Source of the DNA: Roseibium litorale
GTDB taxonomy: Bacteria; Pseudomonadota; Alphaproteobacteria; Rhizobiales; Stappiaceae
Assembly: GCF_014842915.1 (NCBI RefSeq)
Contig: NZ_JACYXI010000002.1
Coordinates: 62,001-126,000, forward strand
Direction: 5' to 3'
DNA: 64,000 nucleotides
Part shown: positions 46,605 through 55,361 of the stretch, piece by piece
Numbering within the stretch: position 1 is the first letter of the stretch
Layout: every line of letters starts with the position of its first letter
The notes under the pieces: generated by a model
Databases searched by the model: none
Told to the model about the DNA's origin: nothing
The model's input: the letters and a program-made list of their open reading frames with translations, nothing else
Program-made: the position numbers and the translations under genes

Positions 46605-48385
46605 AAAGGTCTCCGGCTGATGGCGTCACGCACGGGCTGGGGCACGGACAAGGGGAAAAGAAAGTCGACGAAACGTTCGGCGGTTGGCTGAGGTTCATGA
46701 TTGGCAAGGCCGGGCCGTTCGTTGGCTTCGATAAAGTGATACTCTGCTTCGCGCGGTGATTTGACCATCAAATCAATGCCTGTGACCGGAATGTCAATGG
46801 CGCGGGCCGCCCGGATAGCCGCCTCGATGAGGGCGTGATTGGTCTCGCCGGTCACATCGTGGATCGTGCCGCCCGTGTGGAGATTGGCGGTCTTGCGCAC
46901 CGGGATGATCCGGCCTTGCTCAAGCACGGTGTCAAGATCGCAACCAGCAGATGCCAGGCAACGGATCGTCTCCGCATCAATGGGGATGTTGGATTCTCCG
47001 CCCGTTGCGGCAGACCTGCGGCGTGACTGAACTTCGATCAGCTCCTGCACGGTGGCCCGGCCGTTGCCGATCACTTCCGCAGGCTTGCGGATGGCGGCGG
47101 CGACAACCTTATAGTCAATGACCACGAGCCGGAGGTCATTGCCTTCGACAAACTCTTCCACCAGAACGTCGGAAGAATAGGTTCGGGCAATGCCAATGGC
47201 ATTTAACAGCTCGTCGAAGGTGCTGATGCCAATGGAAATGCCCTTGCCCTGTTCGCCGCGCAGAGGCTTCACCACAACCTGGCTATACTGGGCCAGGAAC
47301 GCCTTCAGCTGCTCGTCGTCGCCCGCCAGTATCTGCTGAGGCACGTTCACGCCTGCCTTTGAGACGATCCGGTGTGTTGCAGCTTTGTCGTCGCAGATGG
47401 ACATGGCCACGCCGCTGGTGAATTCCGACAGGGACTCCCGGCAGCGCACCGAGCGCCCGCCATAGGACAAGCGGAAAAAGCCGCCATCGGCATCCATGAT
47501 TTCTGCGCGGATGCCCCGGCGGCGGGCCTCATTGACGATAATGGTGGCGTAAGGATTGAGCCGCTCCTCAACGCTTGGCCCTGCGTAAAGCGCTTCGTTG
47601 AAGGTGTTCTTGCGCTTGACGGTGAAGACGGGAACGCGCTCGAAGCCAAGCTTTTCGTAAAGACCGATGGCAAGGTCGTTGTCGTGCAGGACGGAAAGAT
47701 CCAGATAGGGAATGCCAAGGCCGCGGTACTGTTCTGCCAGCCGCCGCACAAGCGCTTCGCCAATGCCCGGAAACCGCGCCTGCGGCGAAACGGCCAGACA
47801 CCAGAGCGAAGAGCCCTGATCCGCGCTATTGGTGGCCGCATTGTGGTTCACGCCCATGGCCGTGCCGACAATGGCGCCCGTCTCGTCTTCTTCCGCCACC
47901 AGCATGGTGATTTCCCGCTGGTCCATGCCGTTCCAGAAGAAATCCGGCGACACGGGCACCATCTTGCGGCTGGCATAAAGCACGTTGATGGCCTCCGCAT
48001 CCCGGCGCGAGGCGAGGCGGCGCACGGTGAAGCCCTTCCGCCGGCTGCGGGCCGGGCGGTAGGTCGCAAGGTTCAGCCGGAACGTATGAGACGGATCCAG
48101 GAATAGCTCCTGCGGGGCCTGCCCCAGCAGCACATGCGGGTCTCGGACATAAAACGCGATGTCACGCCTGTCAGGGCCTTCCTCGCGCAGCATGTCGATG
48201 AGGTCCGACGGCTCGGGAAAGGTGTGGCCGAAGATCAGGCGTCCCCAGCCGCAATCGATAAAGCGGTTCTGTTGCTCAGCCGGGGCGTCGGTGCGGCCCT
48301 TCAGATCCAGCGCCTGATCCTTCATGCGCTGAAAGCGCTGGCCATGGGCCTTGCGGCGCGGCCGCGCGGTTTCACTCTGCGCCAT
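46601..48385 (-). CDS. ngg: N-acetylglutaminylglutamine synthetase (GNAT plus ATP-grasp)
   Basis: A 594-residue bifunctional enzyme that acetylates and ligates glutamine to form the osmoprotectant precursor. A GNAT acetyltransferase domain (about 115-290; LWCLAVSPQARFPGIGEALVRRL, key PGIGEAL) is followed by an ATP-grasp domain (about 310-590; VVVKPLRGEQGKGISIGI and GIDLMVKSPREAEYHFIEANERPG). The ATG at 48385 is preceded by AGGAG eight bases upstream. It starts two bases after the asnO stop, so the two are expressed together. Confidence 0.93.
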   Translation of the reverse strand: MAQSETARPRRKAHGQRFQRMKDQALDLKGRTDAPAEQQNRFIDCGWGRLIFGHTFPEPSDLIDMLREEGPDRRDIAFYVRDPHVLLGQAPQELFLDPSHTFRLNLATYRPARSRRKGFTVRRLASRRDAEAINVLYASRKMVPVSPDFFWNGMDQREITMLVAEEDETGAIVGTAMGVNHNAATNSADQGSSLWCLAVSPQARFPGIGEALVRRLAEQYRGLGIPYLDLSVLHDNDLAIGLYEKLGFERVPVFTVKRKNTFNEALYAGPSVEERLNPYATIIVNEARRRGIRAEIMDADGGFFRLSYGGRSVRCRESLSEFTSGVAMSICDDKAATHRIVSKAGVNVPQQILAGDDEQLKAFLAQYSQVVVKPLRGEQGKGISIGISTFDELLNAIGIARTYSSDVLVEEFVEGNDLRLVVIDYKVVAAAIRKPAEVIGNGRATVQELIEVQSRRRSAATGGESNIPIDAETIRCLASAGCDLDTVLEQGRIIPVRKTANLHTGGTIHDVTGETNHALIEAAIRAARAIDIPVTGIDLMVKSPREAEYHFIEANERPGLANHEPQPTAERFVDFLFPLSVPQPVRDAISRRPL

Positions 48386-48387
48386 GG

Positions 48388-50163
48388 TCAGATCTCCTGA
48401 GCCTGCAGCCACATTTCCAAAAGCGCTGCCTGCCACAGCTCCGAGCCATTCAGCCGGGTGATGTAGCGGGTCGGATCGGCAAAGAGTTTGTCCAGCCACT
48501 CGGGGCGGAACAATCCTCGTTCGCGGGCCTTGTCATTGGTCAGGACATCACGCACCAGATTGAGCGTGTCGCCCTGAATGTATTTGAGCGCAGGCACCGG
48601 GAAGTAGCCCTTCGGCCGGTCGATCACGGCGGAAGGGATCACCAGGCGGGCCGCTTCCTTCAGGACGCCTTTGCCGCCTTGGGCGAGCTTATGTTCGGCT
48701 GGAATGCGCCCGGCAAGCTCCACCAGCTCATGGTCAAGGAACGGCACACGGGCCTCCAGGCTCCAGGCCATGGAGTGGTTGTCGACACGCTTGACCGGGT
48801 CATCCACCAGCATGACATTGGTGTCGAGCCGCAGGGCCTTGTCGACCGGATCCTCCGCGCCCGGACGGGCAAAATGCGCTTCCACGAAGGCACGGCTTTC
48901 ATCCCGTTCCGTGTGATAGGCCGGGGCGAGGGCTTCCATCATGGCTTCTTCCGAGCGGTCGAAGAAGGCATTGGCATAGTCGTTCACCGGATCAGTGGAG
49001 CCCTGCATCTTCGGATACCAGTGGTATCCGGCAAAGACCTCGTCAGCTCCCTGGCCGGACTGGACCACCCGGATGTGCTTGGAGACCTCCCGGGACAGCA
49101 GGTAAAAACCGATGTTGTCGTAAGAGACCATCGGCTCCGACATCGCCTTGATGGCAGCGGGCAGGTTTTCCTGCATTTCGGAGGAAGGGATGAAGATCTT
49201 GCGGTGATCCGTGCCGTAGTGTTCAGCAATCAGATCGGAATACTGGAACTCGTCGCCCTTTTCGCCATTGGCTTCCTCAAAGCCGATGGAGAAGGTGGCC
49301 AGATCCTTTTGTCCCTGTTCTGCCAGAAGGCCGACGATCAGGCTGGAGTCCACACCGCCGGACAGAAGCACGCCGACAGGAACGTCGGCGACCATGCGGC
49401 GGCGGACGGCGGTGCGAAGGCTTTCCAGCACCATGTCTCGCCATTCCTCGGCGGAGCGGTTCATGTCCTCGGAGGACTTTTCGAACTTCGGTTCCCAGTA
49501 GATGAAATCGCTGTAAGAGCCGTCGGCCTCGATCGTGCGCACCGTCGCAGCATTCAGTTTGCGCACGCCATTGAGAATGGTGCGTGGTGCGGGCACGACC
49601 GCGTGCCAGCTCATGTAGTGGTTGAGCGCGATCCGGTCGATGCTCTTGTCAATGTTGCCGCCAGCCAGAAGCGCGGGCAGGGAGGACGCAAAGGCCAGAC
49701 GCTTGTTGCCTTCGGAATAATAGAGCGGCTTGATGCCGAAGCGGTCACGTGCCAAATGAATGCGGCCGCTGTCATGCTCGTGAAGGGCGACAGCGAACAT
49801 GCCATGAAAACGGCTGAAGCAATCGCGGCCCCACTCGGCAAAGGCTTTCAGGATCACTTCCGTGTCGCTGGTCGAGGCGAAGAGATGCCCCTTGGCAACC
49901 AGCTCGGTCCGAAGTTCCTGGTAATTGTAAATGCAGCCGTTGAAGACCAGGGTCAGGCCAAGGCCCGCGTCAGTCATCGGCTGGGTGCCTTTTTCAGACA
50001 GATCAATGATTTTCAGCCGCCTGTGGCCGAAGGCAACGCGCCCGCGCATGGTCACGCCCATGGCGTCTGGTCCCCGTGCTTCCATGGCCTTCGCCATCCG
50101 GTCCACACGGGCCGTATCGGCCAGACCATCGTTGAACACCACTTCTCCGCAAATGCCACACAT
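48388..50163 (-). CDS. asnO: NAGGN-type asparagine synthetase-like amidotransferase
   Basis: A 591-residue glutamine-dependent amidotransferase that amidates the dipeptide to N-acetylglutaminylglutamine amide. MCGICGEVVF gives the N-terminal Cys2 nucleophile, and GRVAFGHRRLKIIDLSEKG is the glutaminase region. The synthetase domain has LLSGGVDSSLIVGLL (pyrophosphatase loop) and SGQGADEVFAGY. The ATG just before CGICGE is chosen because the Cys must be exposed after Met removal. Downstream are ngg and the M42 peptidase. Confidence 0.94.
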   Translation of the reverse strand: MCGICGEVVFNDGLADTARVDRMAKAMEARGPDAMGVTMRGRVAFGHRRLKIIDLSEKGTQPMTDAGLGLTLVFNGCIYNYQELRTELVAKGHLFASTSDTEVILKAFAEWGRDCFSRFHGMFAVALHEHDSGRIHLARDRFGIKPLYYSEGNKRLAFASSLPALLAGGNIDKSIDRIALNHYMSWHAVVPAPRTILNGVRKLNAATVRTIEADGSYSDFIYWEPKFEKSSEDMNRSAEEWRDMVLESLRTAVRRRMVADVPVGVLLSGGVDSSLIVGLLAEQGQKDLATFSIGFEEANGEKGDEFQYSDLIAEHYGTDHRKIFIPSSEMQENLPAAIKAMSEPMVSYDNIGFYLLSREVSKHIRVVQSGQGADEVFAGYHWYPKMQGSTDPVNDYANAFFDRSEEAMMEALAPAYHTERDESRAFVEAHFARPGAEDPVDKALRLDTNVMLVDDPVKRVDNHSMAWSLEARVPFLDHELVELAGRIPAEHKLAQGGKGVLKEAARLVIPSAVIDRPKGYFPVPALKYIQGDTLNLVRDVLTNDKARERGLFRPEWLDKLFADPTRYITRLNGSELWQAALLEMWLQAQEI

Positions 50164-50230
50164 CGGCTTCAAATTTCCTTGTCTGTTATCGATCCGCTCA
50201 TTACATAGAGCCCTAATCGTTCGAGTTCAA

Positions 50231-50731
50231 ATGATCAGAGTTATAAATATGCGATCTGAAAATCCCGCCCGTGTGTTCAAGGCGATCCGGCGCATCGTCC
50301 GGGCCATCGACCTGCGCTCAAGGGAGGTCGCAAAAGTGTCCGGTCTGACCATTCCACAGATCGTTGTCCTCCAGGCCATCCGGGACCTTGGAAAGGTCAC
50401 GACCAAGGCCTTGTCAGACCATGCGGATCTGTCCTCCGCGACGGTCGTGACAATCCTCGACAAGCTGGAGGAGAAGGGCTTTGTCGGACGTTACCGCTCG
50501 GACACGGACCGCAGGATCGTGCATGCTTTCCTGACAGATAGAGGCCTTGAGGTGATGGCCAAGGTGCCGGGCCTGTTGCACGAGGATTTCAGCAGAAAAT
50601 TCGACCGGATGTCCGATGAACAGCGGCTGGTGCTGGTGTCTTCCATCGAGGCGATCGCGGAAATGCTCGATGCCCATGATCTGGACGCCGCCCCGATTCT
50701 GACGACGGCTGGCGATCTGTCGGGGAAATAA
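50231..50731 (+). CDS. MarR-family regulator divergent from the NAGGN locus
   Basis: A 166-residue winged-helix regulator. VSGLTIPQIVVLQAIRDLG, TKALSDHADLSSATVVTILDKLEEKGF and RYRSDTDRRIVHAFLTDRG form the DNA-binding core (key LSSATVVTILDKLEEKG). The gene starts 67 bases from asnO in the opposite direction, so it is the likely regulator of osmoprotectant synthesis. An alternative ATG at 50249 would shorten it by six residues. The signal it senses is unknown. Confidence 0.86.
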   Translation: MIRVINMRSENPARVFKAIRRIVRAIDLRSREVAKVSGLTIPQIVVLQAIRDLGKVTTKALSDHADLSSATVVTILDKLEEKGFVGRYRSDTDRRIVHAFLTDRGLEVMAKVPGLLHEDFSRKFDRMSDEQRLVLVSSIEAIAEMLDAHDLDAAPILTTAGDLSGK

Positions 50732-50813
50732 GCCGCGCGATTTATGGCCCGGCTTTGGGACGCTCTTCCAGAGCGATCATCAATTGGGCGGGAATAGAGG
50801 CTCTTTCACGCCT

Positions 50814-50845
50814 TCCCGGACGAAGCAAAGCGGAGATCCGGGATC
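50814..50845 (+). repeat. Single repeat unit, family F
   Basis: TCCCGGACGAAGCAAAGCGG continues to ATCCGGGATC, an imperfect palindrome. It closely matches the family F doublet at 51971-52151. Confidence 0.55.
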
Positions 50846-50889
50846 TTACGCTGGTTCATGCAACTGAAAATGAGTTGATTTTACCCTTG

Positions 50890-50910
50890 GTCCCGGCGTA
50901 GGGCCGGGAC
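50890..50910. repeat. Palindromic singleton, family A (copy 1)
   Basis: GTCCCGGC (50890-50897) and GCCGGGAC (50903-50910) with a five-base loop. The same 21-base unit occurs three more times near 57.5-57.9 kb. It lies downstream of mazG on the minus strand, where it may help terminate transcription. Confidence 0.65.
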
Positions 50911-50996
50911 GGCACGGTGAAAGTCCGTGAAGTTCCGCGACAACAGAAATCTTCTGACAGATGTCAGTGGATAAAGGTCAAGTGGTTCAACGTGGC

Positions 50997-51818
50997 TTAT
51001 TTCTTCTTCGCGGCCTGCCAGACGGCTTCCATCTCCACCAGCGTCATGGCGTCCAGCGTTGTGCCGGTGTCTTGAGCGTGATCCTCGATGGCGGCAAAAC
51101 GGTTGCGGAATTTGGCGTTGGTGCGCTTGAGAGCAGCTTCCGGATCGATGTCCAGATGACGGGCCAGATTGGCGAGAGCAAAGAGCGTGTCGCCCAACTC
51201 GTCCTCGATGCGCGCCCGGTCTGGAGTGCCGCTGGTCAGCTCTGCTTCCAGCTCCTGGGTTTCTTCGCGGATCTTGGCGAGAACCGGCACCGGATCGCCC
51301 CAGTCGAACCCAACCTTTGACGCCCGCCGCTGAAGCTTTTCCGCTTCGATCAGGGCCGGGAACAGCGCCGGGACATCGTCCAGGAAACGCTTCTTCTTGT
51401 CCGGCAATCCCAGCGCCTTGCGCCGGGCGGTGCGCTCGGCCTTTTCCTCGGCCTTGATCTTGTCCCATATGCCCTTGGCCATGCCGGCGGAGCGGGCATC
51501 CTCGTCGCCGAAGACATGCGGGTGGCGGCGGATCATCTTCTTCGTGATCGCCTCCACCACGTCGGCGAAGTCGAAGTGGTCTTCTTCTTCCGCCATGCGC
51601 GCGTGATAGACCACCTGCAACAGCAGGTCGCCCAGTTCCTCGCGCAGATCGTCCATGTCGCCCTGACGCACCGCATCGGCCACCTCATAGGCCTCTTCCA
51701 GCGTGTAGGGCACGATGGTCTCGAAACTCTGCTCCAGATCCCAGGGGCAACCGGTTCCCGGCGTCCTCAGCGCTGCCATGATTTCAACGAGACGGGAGAC
51801 ATCGCGTGCCGGTTTCAT
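50997..51818 (-). CDS. mazG: Nucleoside triphosphate pyrophosphohydrolase MazG
   Basis: A 273-residue all-alpha NTP pyrophosphatase that hydrolyses (d)NTPs to monophosphates, part of housekeeping and stringent-response control. LRTPGTGCPWDLEQSFETI and LEEAYEVADAVRQGDMDDLREELGDLLLQV (key EEAYEVADA and EELGDLLLQV with E-x-x-E and D metal ligands) define the first MazG domain. A second domain with IEDELGDTLFALANLARHL follows. The ATG at 51818 has AGGA six bases upstream. Confidence 0.95.
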   Translation of the reverse strand: MKPARDVSRLVEIMAALRTPGTGCPWDLEQSFETIVPYTLEEAYEVADAVRQGDMDDLREELGDLLLQVVYHARMAEEEDHFDFADVVEAITKKMIRRHPHVFGDEDARSAGMAKGIWDKIKAEEKAERTARRKALGLPDKKKRFLDDVPALFPALIEAEKLQRRASKVGFDWGDPVPVLAKIREETQELEAELTSGTPDRARIEDELGDTLFALANLARHLDIDPEAALKRTNAKFRNRFAAIEDHAQDTGTTLDAMTLVEMEAVWQAAKKK

Positions 51819-52182
51819 CTGGGGTCCTGCTAGTTCGAGCGTCATGCCTGCGCGTGCAGGCAACCATCTTTGCGTCTATGGCATATTCGCGGGATTGAGG
51901 ATACCAGCCCCAATGTGTTCGCGCAGACAAGATGGAGATTGGAAGACGGGAGGCCTTGCACCCTTTGCGGTCACCCCGGACGCAGCGAAGCGGAGATCCG
52001 GGGTCTACTCATTTGCAGAGATTCAGTTCAGGGAAACACGCATGATCTCTTTTACCGAAGATCGATTATCAGCGCGGGGCGATATCCGGTATCACTCTCG
52101 TGAAAGGTCAAGCGAGTAGGCCCCGGATCGCGCTACGCTTGTCCGGGGTGACCAATCGCGAGGCCAATCCAAAGCCGTCCCC
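51819..52182. other. Intergenic region between mazG and an ABC permease gene
   Basis: 364 bases without a recognised gene. It contains the mazG promoter region and the family F repeat doublet (51971-52151). Nothing else is recognised. Confidence 0.6.
51971..52151. repeat. Inverted doublet of palindromic repeats (family F)
   Basis: The left unit (51971-52005) reads TCACCCCGGACGCAGCGAAG and on to ATCCGGGGTCT. The right unit (52120-52151), read on the minus strand, gives TCACCCCGGACAAGCGTAGC and on to ATCCGGGGCC. The two are therefore inverted copies about 115 bases apart. Confidence 0.75.
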
Positions 52183-53325
52183 TCATCCCCGCTGCGACGG
52201 ATGCCAGAAGGTGAGGCGTTTTTCCAGAAGGGCGACAAGGCCGTAGAACAGCGATCCGGCGAGCGCTGCAACTGCAATTTCCGCCCAGACCATGTCCACA
52301 TTCATGCGGCCCACCTCTGTCGAGATGCGGAAGCCCATGCCGACGATGGGCGTGCCGAAGAATTCGGCCACAATGGCACCGATCAGCGCCAGGGTGGAGT
52401 TGATCTTCAGCGCGTTGAAGATGAAGGGCATGGCCATGGGCAGGCGCAGCTTGACCAGCATTTGCCAGTATCCGGCGGCATAGGTGCGCATCAGGTCCTT
52501 TTGCATGGCGTCAGAGGCAGCAAGGCCGGAGACCGTGTTCACCAGCATGGGGAAGAAGGTCATGATGATGACGACGGCTGCCTTGGACGGCCAGTCGAAG
52601 CCGAACCACATGACCATGATCGGCGCAACCCCGATGATCGGCAGGGCCGAAACCAGATTGCCGATGGGCAGCAGACCGCGCCGCAGGAACGGCACCCGGT
52701 CGACCAGAATGGCAATCACAAAGCCAGCGCCGCAGCCCGCCGCATAGCCGAAGAGAACTGCCTTCAGGAAGGTTTGCTGGAAATCAGCCCAGAGCGTCGG
52801 GACCGATCCGGTGAGCCTCAGCCAGATTTCAGAGGGGGCCGGAAGGAGAACTTTCGGCACGCCGAAGCCGGTGACGACGATCTGCCACAGGATCAGCAGC
52901 CAGATGCCGAAAAGCAGCGGTATGGCCACGTTGATGACCTGCTTTGCCCCAAGCCCGACGGCCTGCCACGCGGCCAGCCGTTCGACGAAAAGCCAGCCGC
53001 AGGTCCAGGCCGCAAGGGTCAGCAGCCAGAACCCGCCGGTGGCTTCCCCGGGATGATCGGCAGCGGTGGCAACCAGCGCATAGGCGGAAAACAGCGAGGA
53101 GACCAGGATGGCAATGTCGCCGGGCAGACGGCGGATGAACCCCAGGGCAAAGGCGCTGCCCAGCACCGCCAGAAGCACGGCGGCAATAGTCAAACGGGGC
53201 ACGGAGACAATCGGGAAGTCGTCACCAAAGGCGTTCCCCAAAAGGGCCGACAGGGCCAGGACGCCGGTCGCCGCCGACAGGATCAGAGCATTACCCCGCG
53301 GGCGCAGGAAGACTGTCTCGCTCAT
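52183..53325 (-). CDS. ABC transporter permease (NitT/TauT/pyrimidine type), long form
   Basis: A 380-residue permease. The C-terminal two thirds resemble SsuC/TauC/ThiX-type permeases with LPAPSEIWLRL, a cluster of helices, and the EAA-like loop MQKDLMRTYAAGYWQMLVKLRLP (key RTYAAGYWQMLVKLRLP). An N-terminal portion of about 110 residues adds several hydrophobic segments not found in the usual 250-280-residue members. It overlaps the preceding permease gene by four bases. Context suggests pyrimidine or hydantoin uptake; this is inferred. Confidence 0.86.
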   Translation of the reverse strand: MSETVFLRPRGNALILSAATGVLALSALLGNAFGDDFPIVSVPRLTIAAVLLAVLGSAFALGFIRRLPGDIAILVSSLFSAYALVATAADHPGEATGGFWLLTLAAWTCGWLFVERLAAWQAVGLGAKQVINVAIPLLFGIWLLILWQIVVTGFGVPKVLLPAPSEIWLRLTGSVPTLWADFQQTFLKAVLFGYAAGCGAGFVIAILVDRVPFLRRGLLPIGNLVSALPIIGVAPIMVMWFGFDWPSKAAVVIIMTFFPMLVNTVSGLAASDAMQKDLMRTYAAGYWQMLVKLRLPMAMPFIFNALKINSTLALIGAIVAEFFGTPIVGMGFRISTEVGRMNVDMVWAEIAVAALAGSLFYGLVALLEKRLTFWHPSQRG

Positions 53326-54245
53326 CGTGCCATCCCCATACGCTTGAGTGTGATCCTTTCGGCAAGCCCGATCAGGCCAACCAGCGATCCGGCGAGAAGC
53401 GCTGCCATGATCAGCGCCGACCAGATCTGAACGGTTTGACCGTAATAGGAGCCAGCAAGAAGCCGTGCGCCGAGCCCGGCAACGGCACCGGTCGGCAGCT
53501 CACCGACGATGGCCCCGACAAGGCTGGCCGCAATGCCGATTTTCATGGAGGTAAAGAGATAGGGAACCGCATAGGGCAGGCGCAGCTTCAGGAAAGCCTG
53601 CAGCTTCGTGGCGCTATAGGTGTGCATCAGGTCCAGATGGATGATTTCGGGCGAGCGCAGCCCTTTCACCATGCCGACGGTGACTGGGAAGAACGACAGG
53701 TAGGTGGAAATCATCGCCTTGGGAAGCAGCCCGGAAATGCCGACCGCGTTCAGCACCACGATGATCATCGGCGCAATCGCCAGGATCGGAATGGTCTGGG
53801 ACGAGATCACCCAGGGCATCAGGGACTTGTCCAGCACTCTGGAGTGAACGATGCCGATGGCAATCAGAACGCCCAGCAGCGTGCCGATGAGGAAGCCGAG
53901 CAGGGTCGTCGAGAGGGTGATCCAGGTGTGATAGACGAGGGACCGTTTGGAGGTTACGGCCTTGTTAACCGTCGTATCCCACATTTCGGCGACCACCTGA
54001 TGGGGGGCAGGCAGAACCGGCCGCTCCTGCGCCAGCGTATCACCGACAAGCTGGGCAATGGACACGTTCGTCTGCTTGGCCCGCGCATAGATGTCGTGCT
54101 GGAACGGTGTGTTGAGCAGAACGGCAGAGACGTACCAGATGGCAAGAAGCGCCAGAACCACGACGATCACGGGACCGGTTGTGCCGCGCATCAGCCCGGC
54201 AAATGGGTTTGTGCTCCGGGAAGCGGGAAGGGAGGAAGCTGTCAT
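53322..54245 (-). CDS. ABC transporter permease (NitT/TauT/pyrimidine type)
   Basis: A 307-residue inner-membrane permease of the same family as its neighbour. VLPAPHQVVAEMWDT follows the first helix, and the coupling loop reads MHTYSATKLQAFLKLRLP. Residues 50-80 form a short extracytoplasmic-looking segment after the first hydrophobic helix. It is part of a three-gene importer with the ATPase upstream. No binding-protein gene is in the window. Confidence 0.87.
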   Translation of the reverse strand: MTASSLPASRSTNPFAGLMRGTTGPVIVVVLALLAIWYVSAVLLNTPFQHDIYARAKQTNVSIAQLVGDTLAQERPVLPAPHQVVAEMWDTTVNKAVTSKRSLVYHTWITLSTTLLGFLIGTLLGVLIAIGIVHSRVLDKSLMPWVISSQTIPILAIAPMIIVVLNAVGISGLLPKAMISTYLSFFPVTVGMVKGLRSPEIIHLDLMHTYSATKLQAFLKLRLPYAVPYLFTSMKIGIAASLVGAIVGELPTGAVAGLGARLLAGSYYGQTVQIWSALIMAALLAGSLVGLIGLAERITLKRMGMAR

Positions 54246-54293
54246 GCGGCGGCTCCTTCCAGTGTCGTGTTCTTAGAGTTTTGAGACGCGCGA

Positions 54294-54499
54294 TACCCCC
54301 CTCTTTCAGCTGGCGCTGACATCTCCCCCGCAAGGGGGGAGAGGGGCCGTGCTGCACGGCTTCGATCAGAAAAGAACCGCATGGACGGGACAGGACGCAT
54401 AGCTGCGCGCTCAGCGTTTTTGATGATCTGCGACTTCAATCCTTGCGCCCGTCTCCCCCCTTGTGGGGGAGATGTCTCCGCGGGAGACAGAGGGGGGTA
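54294..54499. repeat. Inverted doublet of palindromic repeats (family C, copy 2)
   Basis: A minus-oriented unit (54294-54346) and a plus-oriented unit (54448-54499) face outward. Both are close copies of the units at 45066-45217 and contain the CTCCCCC/GGGGGAG hairpin. The doublet fills most of the 276-base gap between the ATPase and permease genes of one transporter. Confidence 0.8.
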
Positions 54500-54521
54500 A
54501 AACCCGAGCACTTCAGTTGCC

Positions 54522-55361
54522 TCAATCCTCATAGCTGTGCCCCGCCTTCAGGCCCTCGCGGACGCGGTGGGCGATCTTGAGGAATTCGGGGCTCTCGCGG
54601 ATGTCCAGCGTGCGCGAGCGCGGCAGATCGCTTTCGATCACGTCGTAGATCCGGCCGGGGCGGGGGCAGAGCACGACGATCTTGGTGGAGAGATAGACCG
54701 CTTCCGGAATCGAGTGGGTGACGAAGACCACGGTCTTGTTGGTCTTTTCCCAGAGCTGATGCAGCTGGTCGTTGAGGTGGTCGCGAACGATTTCGTCCAG
54801 CGCGCCGAACGGCTCGTCCATGAGGAGAAGATCCGGCTCCACCGCGAGGGCGCGGGCAATCGAAGCGCGCTGCTGCATGCCGCCGGACAGCTGCCAGGGG
54901 TATTTCTTTTCAAAGCCGGTGAGATTGACCAGCTCCATGTTGCGCTGGATGCGCTCGCGCTGCTCGGCCCTGGACAGGCCCATGATTTCGAGGGGCAGGG
55001 CGATATTGTTTTCGATCGTGCGCCAGGGGTAGAGCGCTGCGGCCTGGAACACATAGCCATAGGCCCTGGCAAGCCGGGCCTCGTTCGGGCTCATGCCGTT
55101 GACCGAGATGGTTCCCGCGGTCGGCTGTTCCAGATCGGCGATGACGCGCAGGAGCGTGGTCTTGCCGCAGCCGGACGGGCCGATAAAAGAGACGAAATCG
55201 CCTTCCTCGATCTTCAGATCGATGTCGGACAGCGCATGCACCGGGCCGTCATTGGTCTGGAAGGTGAGCGACAGTTTTTCGATGTCGATGACAGGACGGT
55301 TCCTTCCGCCTTGCGGGGAAGGGCCAGGGCTTGGTGTATTGTCGAGGACCGTTGTGTTCAC
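54522..55361 (-). CDS. ABC transporter ATP-binding protein (NitT/TauT/pyrimidine type)
   Basis: A 279-residue SsuB/TauB-like ATPase. Walker A is GPSGCGKTTLLRVI, the Q-loop VFQAAALYPWRT, the signature LSGGMQQRASIARA and Walker B LLMDEPFGALDE. It powers the two downstream permeases. The N-terminal 24 residues contain TPSPGPSPQGGRN, which matches the translation of an intergenic palindromic repeat and is not part of the ATPase fold. Its start overlaps the end of the DUF559 gene by four bases. Confidence 0.92.
   Translation of the reverse strand: MNTTVLDNTPSPGPSPQGGRNRPVIDIEKLSLTFQTNDGPVHALSDIDLKIEEGDFVSFIGPSGCGKTTLLRVIADLEQPTAGTISVNGMSPNEARLARAYGYVFQAAALYPWRTIENNIALPLEIMGLSRAEQRERIQRNMELVNLTGFEKKYPWQLSGGMQQRASIARALAVEPDLLLMDEPFGALDEIVRDHLNDQLHQLWEKTNKTVVFVTHSIPEAVYLSTKIVVLCPRPGRIYDVIESDLPRSRTLDIRESPEFLKIAHRVREGLKAGHSYED
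55301..55338. repeat. Repeat unit embedded in the ABC ATPase N-terminus (family B-like)
   Basis: TCCTTCCGCCTTGCGGGGAA and the following GGGCCAGGGCTTGGTG form an imperfect palindrome within coding DNA. Its translation TPSPGPSPQGG closely matches TPTPSPSPQGGG, the frame through the family B unit at 55751-55789. This suggests a repeat copy kept in frame. Confidence 0.5.

Noticed and set aside
48679..50208. A 509-codon plus-strand frame opposite asnO
   Set aside because: The minus strand encodes the complete amidotransferase with Cys2 and the SGGVDSS loop; the antisense frame has no recognisable domain.
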